This document shows positions 42,447-51,875 of a stretch of 64,000 bases of DNA, in pieces. This stretch comes from Mycobacterium gastri (lineage in GTDB: Bacteria; Actinomycetota; Actinomycetes; Mycobacteriales; Mycobacteriaceae): NCBI RefSeq assembly GCF_002102175.1, contig NZ_LQOX01000129.1, positions 1 through 64,000 on the forward strand. Direction: 5' to 3'. Both the position numbers and the translations under genes were made by a program. The notes under the pieces are model-generated. The model did no database searches. It was given only the letters and a program-made list of their open reading frames with translations, and was not told the DNA's origin. How positions within the stretch are numbered: the first letter of the stretch is position 1; every line of letters begins with the position of its first letter.

Positions 42447-43892
42447 ATGGGATGGTTTTCGGCACCCGAATACTGGCTGGGCAGAATGGTGCTCGAGCGG
42501 GGCGCGGCGGTCATCTACTTGACCGCGTTCGTCGCCGCCGCGTTGCAGTTCCGGGCGCTCATCGGAGAGCAGGGAATGCTGCCGGTGCCGCGATATGTGG
42601 CCGGCAGGTCCTTCTGGCGAACACCGAGCCTCTTTCACCTTCGCTATTCCGACCGATTGTTCGCCGGCGGGTGCTGGTTCGGCGCCCTGCTGTCGGCGGC
42701 GGTCGTCGCCGGTTTGGCCGACTTGGTTCCGTTGTGGGCCGCCATGCTGATGTGGCTCGCACTGTGGGTGCTGTATCTGTCGATCGTCAACGTGGGCCAG
42801 GTGTGGTACGGATTCGGTTGGGAGTCATTGCTACTCGAAACCGGATTCCTGATGATCTTCCTGGGCAACGCCCGGGTGGCACCGCCGATTCTGACGCTGT
42901 GGCTGGTGCGCTGGCTGTTGTTTCGGGTCGAGTTCGGCGCGGGTCTGATCAAGATGCGCGGTGACCCGTGCTGGCGCAACCTCACGTGCCTGTACTACCA
43001 CCATGAGACGCAACCCATGCCGGGGCCGCTGAGCTGGTTCTTCCATCACCTGCCCAAGCCGCTGCACCGGATCGAGGTGGCGGGCAACCATTTTGCGCAG
43101 CTGGTCGTGCCGTTCGGATTGTTCGCCCCGCAACCGGTCGCCAGCGTTGCCGCGGCCGTCATCATCGTCACCCAGCTGTGGTTGGTGTTGTCGGGAAACT
43201 TCTCCTGGCTCAACTGGCTGACGATCCTGCTGGCGTGCAGCGCGGTCGACCAGGCATCGCTGGCGGCGGTGCTGCCGGTCCCTGCTCAACCCGCGTTGGC
43301 CGCGCCGCTGTGGTTCACCGCCCTGGTCTTTGTGTTCGCCGCGGCGGTGTTGATTCTGAGCTACTGGCCGGCACGCAACATGCTGTCCACCCGGCAGCGG
43401 ATGAACATGTCGTTCAACCCCTTTCATTTGGTCAACACCTACGGCGCATTCGGCAGCATCGGCCGCACCCGCCACGAGGTGGTGATCGAAGGAACCGCCG
43501 AGGACGAGCTCACCGGCGACACGGTGTGGAAAGAGTACGAATTCAAGGGCAAGCCCGGCTCGGTGCGCCGAATGCCGCGGCAATGGGCGCCCTACCACCT
43601 TCGCCTGGACTGGCTGATGTGGTTTGCCGCCATCTCTGCGGGCTACGCGCTGCCCTGGATGACACCGTTGCTGACGCGGCTGTTGCGCAACGATCCACCG
43701 ACGCTGAAGCTGTTGCGGTGCAACCCGTTTCCGGATGCACCACCGCGATACGTGCGTGCTCAGCTTTATCGGTATCGCTTCACCACTTTTCAGGAGCTGC
43801 GACGGGATCATGCCTGGTGGCATCGCACATTGGTGGGTAGCTACGTGCGGCCGATGACCCTTGGGAGAGTGACATCCCCGCACAACGGCTGA
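42447..43892 (+). CDS. Lipase-maturation-factor-like membrane protein
   Basis: A 481-residue membrane protein with at least seven hydrophobic segments in the first 330 residues and a soluble C-terminal part. Motifs such as GWESLLLETGFL, EFGAGLIKMRGDPCWRNLTCLYYHHETQPMP and FNPFHLVNTYGAFG match the LMF1 family, whose animal members help lipases fold. In mycobacteria the role is unknown. ATG 42447 follows GAGGAGT. It is equivalent to Rv0235c, and is the last backbone gene before the accessory block. Confidence 0.88.
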   Translation: MGWFSAPEYWLGRMVLERGAAVIYLTAFVAAALQFRALIGEQGMLPVPRYVAGRSFWRTPSLFHLRYSDRLFAGGCWFGALLSAAVVAGLADLVPLWAAMLMWLALWVLYLSIVNVGQVWYGFGWESLLLETGFLMIFLGNARVAPPILTLWLVRWLLFRVEFGAGLIKMRGDPCWRNLTCLYYHHETQPMPGPLSWFFHHLPKPLHRIEVAGNHFAQLVVPFGLFAPQPVASVAAAVIIVTQLWLVLSGNFSWLNWLTILLACSAVDQASLAAVLPVPAQPALAAPLWFTALVFVFAAAVLILSYWPARNMLSTRQRMNMSFNPFHLVNTYGAFGSIGRTRHEVVIEGTAEDELTGDTVWKEYEFKGKPGSVRRMPRQWAPYHLRLDWLMWFAAISAGYALPWMTPLLTRLLRNDPPTLKLLRCNPFPDAPPRYVRAQLYRYRFTTFQELRRDHAWWHRTLVGSYVRPMTLGRVTSPHNG

Positions 43893-44101
43893 ACCAAAAG
43901 AAAAGGCCCGCGCTTGCCTCCCCGCCACGCTGGACGTGCATCGGCCTGCATCCGGTCTTACGCGATGGTCTCGCCTACTCGGCGCTAAAATGCTTGCCAC
44001 GTAGCCGTTTTCAGTGAGCCGCAACGCGGCCGCCGATCCTCCGAAGCCGGGATCCGATGACTGCGACGTCGTAGTGGAATTGATTTGGCATCGCAGTCCT
44101 C

Positions 44102-45676
44102 CTACTTGACGCCCGGCATTCGGCGCAGGACCCGAAGGCCGGCGGTCATGATCCGCGCGTAGCGGCCCGCATCAAGCCAGACCGGTGCGCCGACCGGCAG
44201 CAGGCACTCGACCGCAATCGTCTGCGATTCGGTGTATTTGAGGATGCCATGCTCGCCGTGGCGGCGCCCGATGCCGGAGGCCTTCATGCCGCCCATCGGT
44301 GCATCGACCGATGCCCATGCCGCCGCATAGGCCTCGTTGACGTTGACGGTGCCCGCCTGCAGCCGGGCCGCAACTTGCCGACCGTGCGCGGCGTCGGAGG
44401 TCCAGACGCTGAAATTCAGCCCGTAGGCACTGTCATTGGCCTTGTCGATCGCCTCGTCCTCGCTGTCGACGGGGTACAACGAGACCACGGGTCCGAACGT
44501 CTCGTCGGCGAATGCGGCCATGCCCTCCCGCACCCCAGAGAGGATGGTGGCCTCGTAGAAGTGCGGCCCGATGTCGGGGCGCGCCCGACCGCCGGCCAGT
44601 ACCGCGGCGCCCTTGCTCAGCGCGTCGTCGACGTGGTGTGTCACCGTCTTGAGTTGCCGGTCCGAGATCAGCGAGCCCATGTCCGCTGAATAGTCGAGGG
44701 CTGCAGAGAGTTTCATCGCCTTGGCGGCGTCGGTGAACTTCTCGGTGAATTGGCCGGACAGCGCTGCCGAAATATAGATGCGTTCGACGGAAATGCACAG
44801 CTGTCCCGCGTTGGAGAACGACGCCCGTATGGCGCCGGACACGGCCCGGTCGACGTCGGCGTCGTCGAGGACCAGCAATGCGTTCTTGCCGCCGAGTTCC
44901 ATCGAGCAATCGATGAGCCGCTCACCCGCCTGCGCCGCGACGGTGCGACCCACCGCGGTCGAGCCGGTGAACATCAGGTAGTCGGATTGGTCGATGATTG
45001 ACGTACCCAGCTCGGACCCCGAGCCGGTGAGAACCTGGATTAAACCCGTTGGCAGCCCGGCTTTCTCGAGCAATCGCACCGCCCACAGCGCCGAGAACGG
45101 TGTCTGCTGATCTGGTTTGGTCAACACTGCGTTGCCGGCGACGATCGCCGGCAGGGCGTCGCTGATGCCCAGGGTCAACGGGTAGTTCCACGGCGAAATG
45201 ATGCCCACCAGGCCCTTGGGGTGATGCAGTTCGGTCACTTGGGTCAGGGCCAGTTGAGCGCCCTGACGGCGCTTGGGATTGAGGTAATCGGCGGCGGTGT
45301 GAGCGTAGTAGCGTGCGGTCAGGCAGACGTCGAGGACCTCTTCGAACGCGTGCCGGCGCGCCTTGCCGTTCTCCAGCTGGATCAGGTCGAGGACTTCGTC
45401 CTGGTGCTGCAGCACCAGGTCGTGGAAGCGCAGCAGCACCGCGGCGCGTTCCCGGATCGGCCGCGCGGCCCACGCGGGTTGCACCGCGCGGGCCCGTTCG
45501 GCCGCGGCGGCCACATCGTCGACCGTGCACCGCGGAACGTCGCCGAGGGGACGGCCCGTCATCGCGTTGCCGACTTCGAGGCGGTAACCCGCGGCGGCGG
45601 CCGTCACCAGATCGGCCAGCTCCTGCAGCAGAACGGAGTCCGCGGTGTCGGCGGAAGCTCTGTCGAGGGTAGTCAT
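44102..45676 (-). CDS. NAD(P)-dependent aldehyde dehydrogenase, GabD2-like
   Basis: A 524-residue aldehyde dehydrogenase. Glu260 in MELGGKN and catalytic Cys294 in NAGQLCIS are clear, as is the coenzyme loop FTGSTAVG. The sequence is closest to the mycobacterial succinate-semialdehyde dehydrogenase GabD2 (shared DYLMFTGS, DMGSLIS, APMGGM, RRHG, LKYTESQTIA). It is the last gene of a four-gene operon with the P450, reductase and Rieske oxygenase and overlaps the latter by four bases. It likely oxidises an aldehyde made by those oxygenases; the real substrate is unknown. A second, true gabD1 is at 57022. Confidence 0.88.
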   Translation of the reverse strand: MTTLDRASADTADSVLLQELADLVTAAAAGYRLEVGNAMTGRPLGDVPRCTVDDVAAAAERARAVQPAWAARPIRERAAVLLRFHDLVLQHQDEVLDLIQLENGKARRHAFEEVLDVCLTARYYAHTAADYLNPKRRQGAQLALTQVTELHHPKGLVGIISPWNYPLTLGISDALPAIVAGNAVLTKPDQQTPFSALWAVRLLEKAGLPTGLIQVLTGSGSELGTSIIDQSDYLMFTGSTAVGRTVAAQAGERLIDCSMELGGKNALLVLDDADVDRAVSGAIRASFSNAGQLCISVERIYISAALSGQFTEKFTDAAKAMKLSAALDYSADMGSLISDRQLKTVTHHVDDALSKGAAVLAGGRARPDIGPHFYEATILSGVREGMAAFADETFGPVVSLYPVDSEDEAIDKANDSAYGLNFSVWTSDAAHGRQVAARLQAGTVNVNEAYAAAWASVDAPMGGMKASGIGRRHGEHGILKYTESQTIAVECLLPVGAPVWLDAGRYARIMTAGLRVLRRMPGVK

Positions 45677-46722
45677 GACGTCGCCAGGATGCGGTTCAAT
45701 GCGAAGCGGCCGGTTTCCTCGTCGACCATCTCCATCGCGATGCGGCGCGCCCGGACCGCGGCCCGGTCGGCCTTGACGTTGATGTCGCGACGCGGCACGG
45801 CCTCCTCCCCGAGGCGACGCTGAATCGATGCCAGTACAGCCGAATCCCGCAACGCCCAGTCGCCGAACATGGCCCGCAGGAACTCGGCGACGTGGTCGTC
45901 TTCGGTGGCATAGTTGCGGGCCATCTGCAAGAAGACGTGGGTGGCCGCTGGGGATTCGGGTGTGAAGCCTTGAATCCGCAATAACTCGTATGCTCTTCGG
46001 TCCTCGGAGTCGATGACGTAGTGCTGGACATGCAGGCCGGGTGAGACGAACGTGCCCTCCTCACGGCGGATGCCCACGGTCTCGGCGGGCAGGCCGGTGA
46101 CTTGGGCCTCCCAGCCGGCCAGCCGGCTGGGAGGTGTCACCCGCCCGTAGGAGACCGACCGCTCGGAGACCTCGACCTCGTCCAGCGGTGGCAACACCTC
46201 GATATCCGGGGGCACCGCCTCGGGATGCATCACGAACACGTCGGTGAGGTCGAGGTAGTGCTCATGCAGCAGCAGGTAGTTCGCCTCGACACGTAGCACC
46301 TCGATGGTGCTACCCCAGCCCGTCCCGTCGGCGTACCACGGCACCCGTGGCGGCGGGCGCAACGCCGCGACGCCGGGATCGCCGAGCCAGATCCAGACGA
46401 ACGGCGGCTGTTCGTGCACCGGGTAGCTGCGCACCCGCGCCCCGGGTGGCACGTTCTCCTGCGACGGCACGTCGACCAGGCAGCCGTCGGGTTCGTAGGC
46501 GAAGCCGTGGTAGCCACACACCAGACGATCTCCGTCGCGGCGGCCGGCCGACAGCGGATAGGCCCGGTGGACGCAGCGGTCCTCCATCGCCACCACGTCA
46601 CCGGAACTGCGGCGGTACAACACGACCGGCCTGTCGAGCAGGCGGCGAGCGAGCAAACCCTGCCCCACCTCGACGCTGGTGGCGGCGACATACCAGCAGT
46701 TGAATGGATAGTTGGACCTCAT
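45673..46722 (-). CDS. Rieske 2Fe-2S oxygenase, VanA/O-demethylase-like, altered iron triad
   Basis: A 349-residue oxygenase. The Rieske ligands are Cys50-x-His52 and Cys69-x2-His72 (DRCVHRAYPLS and VCGYHGF). The C-terminal part resembles vanillate O-demethylase and dicamba-type monooxygenases. At the mononuclear iron site the family has DLSH…H, but here the stretch reads LDLTDVFVMH, so Asp161 replaces the first His; His166 is kept. His153 and His155 just before may compensate. It gets electrons from the reductase at 46719. ATG 46722 overlaps the reductase stop (ATGA). Confidence 0.87.
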   Translation of the reverse strand: MRSNYPFNCWYVAATSVEVGQGLLARRLLDRPVVLYRRSSGDVVAMEDRCVHRAYPLSAGRRDGDRLVCGYHGFAYEPDGCLVDVPSQENVPPGARVRSYPVHEQPPFVWIWLGDPGVAALRPPPRVPWYADGTGWGSTIEVLRVEANYLLLHEHYLDLTDVFVMHPEAVPPDIEVLPPLDEVEVSERSVSYGRVTPPSRLAGWEAQVTGLPAETVGIRREEGTFVSPGLHVQHYVIDSEDRRAYELLRIQGFTPESPAATHVFLQMARNYATEDDHVAEFLRAMFGDWALRDSAVLASIQRRLGEEAVPRRDINVKADRAAVRARRIAMEMVDEETGRFALNRILATS

Positions 46723-47723
46723 AGGTCGAGCACCAGCCTTTCCGAACGGGAGCGGGAAACGCAGATCATCATGACGTCGCCCCGGGCCTTCTCCGCGTCG
46801 TTGAGCACCGAGTCCCGATGGTCGGGCTCGCCCTCGAGCACGTCGCACTCGCAGGTGCCGCACACGCCCTCCATGCAGGACCCGAGCACGTCGACACCCG
46901 CCTCCTCGCATACCTGGTAAACCGACTTATCCTGCGGCACAGTCAAAGTCAGACCGGAGCGCTGGCATTCCACTTCGAAGGTCACCAGCGAGTCCGGTGC
47001 CAGCGGGTCGAGCTCCTTGGCGGCGAACCGCTCGACGTGCAGGCTGTCCTCCGGCCAGGTGCGGCACGCCTGTTCGACGGCGGTCAGCAGGCCCTCGGGT
47101 CCGCAGCAGTACACCAGCGTGTTCGGACCCGGTTGCGCCAGCGCAGCGGTGAGGTTGGCCCGGAAGCTCGCACCGTCACCCGCATCGCGGGCGCACACGG
47201 TTACCCGATCTCCGTGCCGCCGAAGTTCGTCGACGAAGGCCATCGACGAGCGTGTCCGGCCGCCGTAGAGCAGGCGCCAGTCGGCGCCGGCCGCCTGCGC
47301 CGCAGCGATCATCGGCAGGATCGGCGTCACGCCGATGCCGCCCGCGATGAACAGGTACCGCGGCGAACCCACGAGCGGAAAGTGGTTGCGTGGCCCGCGC
47401 ACTCGCACGGTTGCCCCTTCGTGCAGCTTGTCGTGCACGAACTGCGACCCGCCGCGACTGTCGGGGTCGAGCAGTACTCCGACGCGCCACTCGGCGCGGT
47501 TCGCGGTGTCGCCGCAAAGTGAGTATTGGCGCACCAGCGACGGCGTCATCAGCAGATCGATGTGCGCACCCGGCGCCCACTCCGGCAGGTCGACGCCGTC
47601 CGGTGCGGCCAGCGTCAATGCGACGACACCGTCGGAGACGGTCTCGCGGCGGCGCACCTGGACTTCGATCTCGACTTCGCGGTAGGCGGGCCGGGCGCGG
47701 GTCGGCTGTTCGAGCGTGGTCAT
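46719..47723 (-). CDS. Phthalate-dioxygenase-reductase-type FMN/2Fe-2S reductase
   Basis: A 334-residue electron-transfer protein. Order: flavin domain (VRQYSLCGD), NAD domain (FIAGGIGVTPILPM, CCGPEGLL) and a C-terminal plant-type ferredoxin with cysteines in GSCMEGVCGTCEC and a last Cys in MMICVSRS. It moves electrons from NAD(P)H to the Rieske oxygenase and perhaps the P450. ATG 47723 is preferred to GTG 47732 because GGGGAG is eight bases upstream of it. It follows the P450 gene by 61 bases. Confidence 0.9.
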   Translation of the reverse strand: MTTLEQPTRARPAYREVEIEVQVRRRETVSDGVVALTLAAPDGVDLPEWAPGAHIDLLMTPSLVRQYSLCGDTANRAEWRVGVLLDPDSRGGSQFVHDKLHEGATVRVRGPRNHFPLVGSPRYLFIAGGIGVTPILPMIAAAQAAGADWRLLYGGRTRSSMAFVDELRRHGDRVTVCARDAGDGASFRANLTAALAQPGPNTLVYCCGPEGLLTAVEQACRTWPEDSLHVERFAAKELDPLAPDSLVTFEVECQRSGLTLTVPQDKSVYQVCEEAGVDVLGSCMEGVCGTCECDVLEGEPDHRDSVLNDAEKARGDVMMICVSRSRSERLVLDL

Positions 47724-47784
47724 CAGCGCCACTCCCCTTCATCGCAAGCGGGAGGTGCCGCCACCGCATCGTCGTCGGCGCCGG

Positions 47785-49023
47785 TCACGATGTCCTCCGC
47801 ACCGGCACCGAGTTGTACTGGTTCAGGAACAACGCCCGAACCCGGGTGGGCTCGCCGTCCAGCTCCAGGTCGGGGAAGCGCTCCAGGGTCTGCTGGATCC
47901 ACAGCTTCAGCTCGAGACGGGCGAGGTTGGCGCCCAGGCAGAAATGCCGTCCCCGACCGCCAAAGGCCTGGTGCTGATCGGCGAGGCCGGACCGGGTGAT
48001 GTCGAAGGTGTGCGGATTGGGGAACACGCTCTCGTCCCGGTTGGACGCGATGTACCACAGCAGTAGCCGGTCGTTCTCTTTGATCGGCTGGCCGTGCAGC
48101 TCGGTGTCCTTGGTGGCGGCCCGGGCCATGAACGAGAACGCCGGGTAGCAGCGCAGCCCCTCCTCCACCGCCGCCGGGATCAGCTCAGGGTGCCGGCGCA
48201 GCAGCTGGCGCAACTGCGGGTCGCGCAGGATCTCCAGCATGGTCGCGCTGTAGGTGGCCCGCGTCGAGTCGTTGCCCGCCGACATCAGCAAGACAAAGAA
48301 GGTTGCGATTTCGAGCTCATTGAGCTTGTCGCCCTCGACCTCGGCGTCGACCATGGCGGTCAGCAGGTTGCCGCCTATCGAATCGTCGCGCTGCGCGATC
48401 CGGTTCTGGGTGTACTCGGTGATCTCGCCGACGACCGCCATGGTGTCTTGCCATTGCTCGCGGATGGCCGGGTCCTCGAACGCGGTGAACACGTTCGTCC
48501 AGTGCACCAGCTTCGCGTCGTCCTCGGGTGGCGTGCCCAGCAGCGAGCCGATCACGCGGGCAGGTATGGGCCGCGCGACGTCGGCGACCAGGTCGAATCT
48601 CTCCCGCCCGGCGACACCGTCGAGGACGCCGTTGATGATCTGCCTGACCCGGTTCTCGTGCGCGGCGACCGCCTCGGGAGTGAATTCCTTGATGACCAGC
48701 GCCTTGAGCCGGTCGTGGCGCGGCGGGTCCATCGAAATCAACTGCAGCCGTTGCAGATCCAGCGGTACGCCGATGTCGTCCATGTGAAAGATGCCGCGCC
48801 GCTCGGAGGAGAAGGTGCGGTGATCCCGGCTCAGGGCCCGGACGTCGTCGTAGCGGGTGATGGACCAGAATCCGCCCTCTCCGGGCAGGTTGCGCTGCGG
48901 GCTGAAGTGCACGGGTGACTCGCGCTGCAGTTGCGCAAAGAGTTCGTAGGGCGGGCCGTCGTCCCAGACGGCTGGGTCGGCCAGGTCGACGGTGTCGAGG
49001 TCACGGCGTTCGATAGTGGTCAT
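47785..49023 (-). CDS. Cytochrome P450
   Basis: A 412-residue soluble P450. The heme Cys362 is in FGGRGRHFCLG, the ExxR motif is Glu288-Arg291, and the I-helix has AGNDST (249-254) where the acid/alcohol pair lies. SMDPPRHDRLK and the HFCLGANLARLE end are like CYP124/125/142-type lipid and sterol hydroxylases, but no subfamily can be named. ATG 49023 has AAGGAG upstream; a long open stretch before it is not coding. It leads the four-gene operon facing the pucR-type gene. Confidence 0.92.
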   Translation of the reverse strand: MTTIERRDLDTVDLADPAVWDDGPPYELFAQLQRESPVHFSPQRNLPGEGGFWSITRYDDVRALSRDHRTFSSERRGIFHMDDIGVPLDLQRLQLISMDPPRHDRLKALVIKEFTPEAVAAHENRVRQIINGVLDGVAGRERFDLVADVARPIPARVIGSLLGTPPEDDAKLVHWTNVFTAFEDPAIREQWQDTMAVVGEITEYTQNRIAQRDDSIGGNLLTAMVDAEVEGDKLNELEIATFFVLLMSAGNDSTRATYSATMLEILRDPQLRQLLRRHPELIPAAVEEGLRCYPAFSFMARAATKDTELHGQPIKENDRLLLWYIASNRDESVFPNPHTFDITRSGLADQHQAFGGRGRHFCLGANLARLELKLWIQQTLERFPDLELDGEPTRVRALFLNQYNSVPVRRTS

Positions 49024-49546
49024 GGAGACTCCTTGTACTTGCGTTGAATTACTTGGCGTTTCGGCTTCCGGCGGCAAGCAAGCGGTCGAGGGGTCTCCGC
49101 TGATCTTCAGTGTGCGCCGCAATGCCTTGACGGTAAATAGCCTGACGACGATGATTGACTTGCCCTGGGAGAGGCATCGCGGCCACATCGGGTCAGGTGG
49201 GTGCGTAGCGTTTCGTCGCCTGAAATCTTTGTGTGACAACGTAGCCCGCGGCATAGTTGGCGAGCGGTGTGCCGTTCCGAGTAACACTTGCGCCGCGCGG
49301 GCGCTAAGCACACCCGGTGACGCGTAGCCCACATATTCTCCTCATTTCTCGGCGATGCCGTAACTGGGCCAGGAGCCGTAGGATTCGGCGATGCGTTCGT
49401 TGTGGAGGCTACGACGCTCGGATCAGCACCGCGACGTCCGCTACGGACCAATTACCAATGAAACCTTGGCCTGAGAAGCCAAATCATCGGCGCGAGCCGC
49501 GAAATCGACTTCCCCGTGGGCGCGAATACGAACTACCGTTGAGTTC
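49024..49546. promoter_or_regulatory. Divergent promoter region, P450 operon and PucR-type gene
   Basis: No gene is seen in this 523-base gap. An inverted repeat TTGGC-N7-GCCAA at 49466-49482, 65 bases before the regulator start, is one candidate operator. Base composition is lower in GC than in neighbouring genes. Confidence 0.35.
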
Positions 49547-50818
49547 ATGGCCGAAAACAGCCACGCCGACGTGGCGATTGTGGCCAAGGCCGCGGCCATG
49601 ATCGCGAGTCGGCTGGACAGCAAGCTCAACCAGACCACACGCGCCATCCAGACGTTGTTGGTCGGCGAGATCTCGGAGTTGCGCGGAGACGCACAGTTGC
49701 TGCAACTACTGGAAGACACCGTAGCTACGAATGTCGACACGTTCTTCGCGGCCATTCGCTACAACATCCCGGTCAGTCACGTTGAGCCGCCGACCGCTGC
49801 ACTGGAGTATGCGCGGCGCTTGGCGCAGCGGGAGGTGTCCGCAAACGCGTTGGTACGCGCTTACCGGCTCGGCCACCGAGCAGCGCTTGACGTAGTGCTT
49901 GCCGAGATCCGGGCCGCCGGCCTGGACCCGAAGCTTGGCCTGGACGTCTACGAGCAGATGGAAGCGGTCTCGTTCGAGTACATCGACCGGATCTCGCAGC
50001 TGGTGGTGGAAACCTATCAAGACGAGCGGGAGCGCTGGGTCGAGAACCGGAACAGCCTGCGCGCTCTGCGTGTTCGGGAGATCCTTTCCGGAGCCGACGT
50101 CGACGTCGACGCGATGACGACCGCAATCCGCTACCCGCTCAGACGTATTCACCTTTCGGCCATCGTCTGGTGTCCAGATTCCGGCAATCTCATGGCGCTG
50201 GGGCAGATGGAGCGGTTCGTCGAGGACCTCGCCGGATCGATTGGTGCTCAAAATGACTCGCTGTTCATCGCCGTGGATCAAGTGACGGGCTGGGCGTGGA
50301 TTCCGGTGCCGCCCGACAGCATATCGACCGCGGTAGCGCGGATTCGTCGGTTCGCGCAGGCCGCAGCCGACGGCCTGTACCTCGCAGTCGGCGACCCGCT
50401 GCCTGGAGTGGCGGGCTTCCGCCGTTCGCACGACCAGGCCCAGGACGCCCGGGCAGTCGCTATTGCACCGGGTGCGACGGTGCGCCGGGTCACCGCGGCC
50501 AGCGATCCCGAACTGGCGATGGCTGCGCTGTTAGTTGGCAACTTGACCGCGGCACGTATCTGGGTTGGCGAGGTGCTCGGCCCCCTCGCTTCCACCACGG
50601 ACAGCGACAGGCGGCTTCGGGAAACCCTTCGGGTGTTCCTGCGCACCGGTTCGAGCTATAAAGCCGCCGCAGAGCAGCTGCATCTTCACGTCAATTCGGT
50701 GAAGTATCGGGTGCGGCGCGCGCTCGAACGCCGAGGCCGGACGATTGCCGGCGACCGGCTCGATGTCGAAGTAGCACTTCTGCTGTGCGGCTGGTACGGC
50801 ACGGCCGTGCTCGGTTGA
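49547..50818 (+). CDS. PucR-family transcriptional regulator
   Basis: A 423-residue regulator. The last 60 residues are the PucR-type helix-turn-helix (LRETLRVFLRTGSSYKAA, LHLHVNSVKYRVRRA). The middle region is GGDEF-like/CdaR-type, and the N-terminal 160 residues form a helical sensor region seen in mycobacterial members. It likely activates the divergent P450 operon in response to its substrate. ATG 49547 is the start. Confidence 0.88.
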   Translation: MAENSHADVAIVAKAAAMIASRLDSKLNQTTRAIQTLLVGEISELRGDAQLLQLLEDTVATNVDTFFAAIRYNIPVSHVEPPTAALEYARRLAQREVSANALVRAYRLGHRAALDVVLAEIRAAGLDPKLGLDVYEQMEAVSFEYIDRISQLVVETYQDERERWVENRNSLRALRVREILSGADVDVDAMTTAIRYPLRRIHLSAIVWCPDSGNLMALGQMERFVEDLAGSIGAQNDSLFIAVDQVTGWAWIPVPPDSISTAVARIRRFAQAAADGLYLAVGDPLPGVAGFRRSHDQAQDARAVAIAPGATVRRVTAASDPELAMAALLVGNLTAARIWVGEVLGPLASTTDSDRRLRETLRVFLRTGSSYKAAAEQLHLHVNSVKYRVRRALERRGRTIAGDRLDVEVALLLCGWYGTAVLG

Positions 50819-50938
50819 CGTGTTCGGCCGAGCTACAAGCACTTTGGGTTCGGGGCGTCCGTCCCCGGACCGGGGGTCGCGCATAGCTGGGCAGATGGTG
50901 CACCACCTGTTGCAGAGGTCATCGTGGCGGATGAGCTG

Positions 50939-51112
50939 TCAAACAGCCGGCCTGAGGGCAGCACGCGGTACGCCGGCAATGCGTGCGACCATGCCGCCGA
51001 CAGGGCGGACGACGCGCCACACCGCCGGCACGACGGCGACGGCTCCAGGAATTAGCACCGGAAACAAAACCAGCACCAGCATCGCGACGATGGTCAGCAC
51101 GGACATGAACAT
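50939..51112 (-). CDS. Possible small membrane protein of 57 residues
   Basis: An ATG at 51112 opens 57 codons. The product starts with a hydrophobic helix (SVLTIVAMLVLVLFPVLIPG) and ends in a basic tail (VWRVVRPVGG, RIAGVPRAALRP). A weak ribosome site (GAAAGCGAG) precedes it. I do not recognise it. The bases 50819-50938 and 51113-51537 hold no other plausible gene; low-complexity frames there look non-coding. Confidence 0.4.
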   Translation of the reverse strand: MFMSVLTIVAMLVLVLFPVLIPGAVAVVPAVWRVVRPVGGMVARIAGVPRAALRPAV

Positions 51113-51537
51113 GGTTGGCTCGCTTTCTTCCGCAAAGCGGAACAGTAGGTTTTTGATTACTCAGGCACGGTCGGCGATTGAATTCTGCATTTCGCTTCGA
51201 ATCCTGTGCCGCGCTCGGGAATCGAAATTACCCAGCGAGCCGGTCCTCGGCGACGTCCCGGACCGACGAACTATCGACGTGCATTAGTCCCCGGCGGACA
51301 AGGCGGTGCGGGGATCGCCATCATCGGTGGGCCCTGGCGGTCCGACTGGCCAGCCGGCCGCGCGGTCGAACCACGGGTGACACCCGCCCGTCGCCGATTA
51401 GTGGGCAGCCTCCGCGGACTGCGGCCGGTAGCGTAGCCGGTGTGGCGGTGGGACAGCGAGTGGCCCCAAAGCCGCCGGGACGACGTCTCACCGGTTGGTC
51501 CCGGCCACGATGAATAACGCGACCAGAGAGTGGGGAC

Positions 51538-51870
51538 ATGACCGAACCGACCGTCACCAACGCCACCGAGAACAATCGTTATGAGATCAGCGCCGACGGC
51601 GTGCGGGCCGGGCTGACCGCCTATGTCGACACTGCCGACACCGGCAGCCAGCGCATCTTCTACCACACCGAGGTCGACGAGAAATTCGCCGGCCGCGGCC
51701 TGGCCAGCACGCTCATCGCCGCGGCGCTGGCGGACACCCGCGCGGCGGGAAAGCGCATCGTGGCGATCTGCCCGTTCGTCGCGGCCTACGTCGACAAACA
51801 CGACGACTACGACGACATCCTCGACCCGATCACGCCGCAGGCGCACGCGGCGGTGCGATCTCGGGCTTGA
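51538..51870 (+). CDS. Small GNAT-type acetyltransferase (YjdJ-like)
   Basis: A 110-residue acetyltransferase of the minimal family related to YjdJ. Conserved parts are FYHTEVDEKFAGRGLASTLI and the C-terminal CPFVAAYVDKH with its Cys-Pro. It likely binds acetyl-CoA; its target is unknown. ATG 51538 begins the frame after GTGGGGAC. It converges with the PknK-like gene, five bases apart. Confidence 0.85.
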   Translation: MTEPTVTNATENNRYEISADGVRAGLTAYVDTADTGSQRIFYHTEVDEKFAGRGLASTLIAAALADTRAAGKRIVAICPFVAAYVDKHDDYDDILDPITPQAHAAVRSRA

Positions 51871-51875
51871 GTTCT

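Noticed and set aside
50820..51287. Plus-strand frame of 155 codons after the PucR gene
   Set aside because: It is rich in Arg, Thr and Ser without any recognisable pattern, with no ribosome site; a small antisense membrane peptide fits better.
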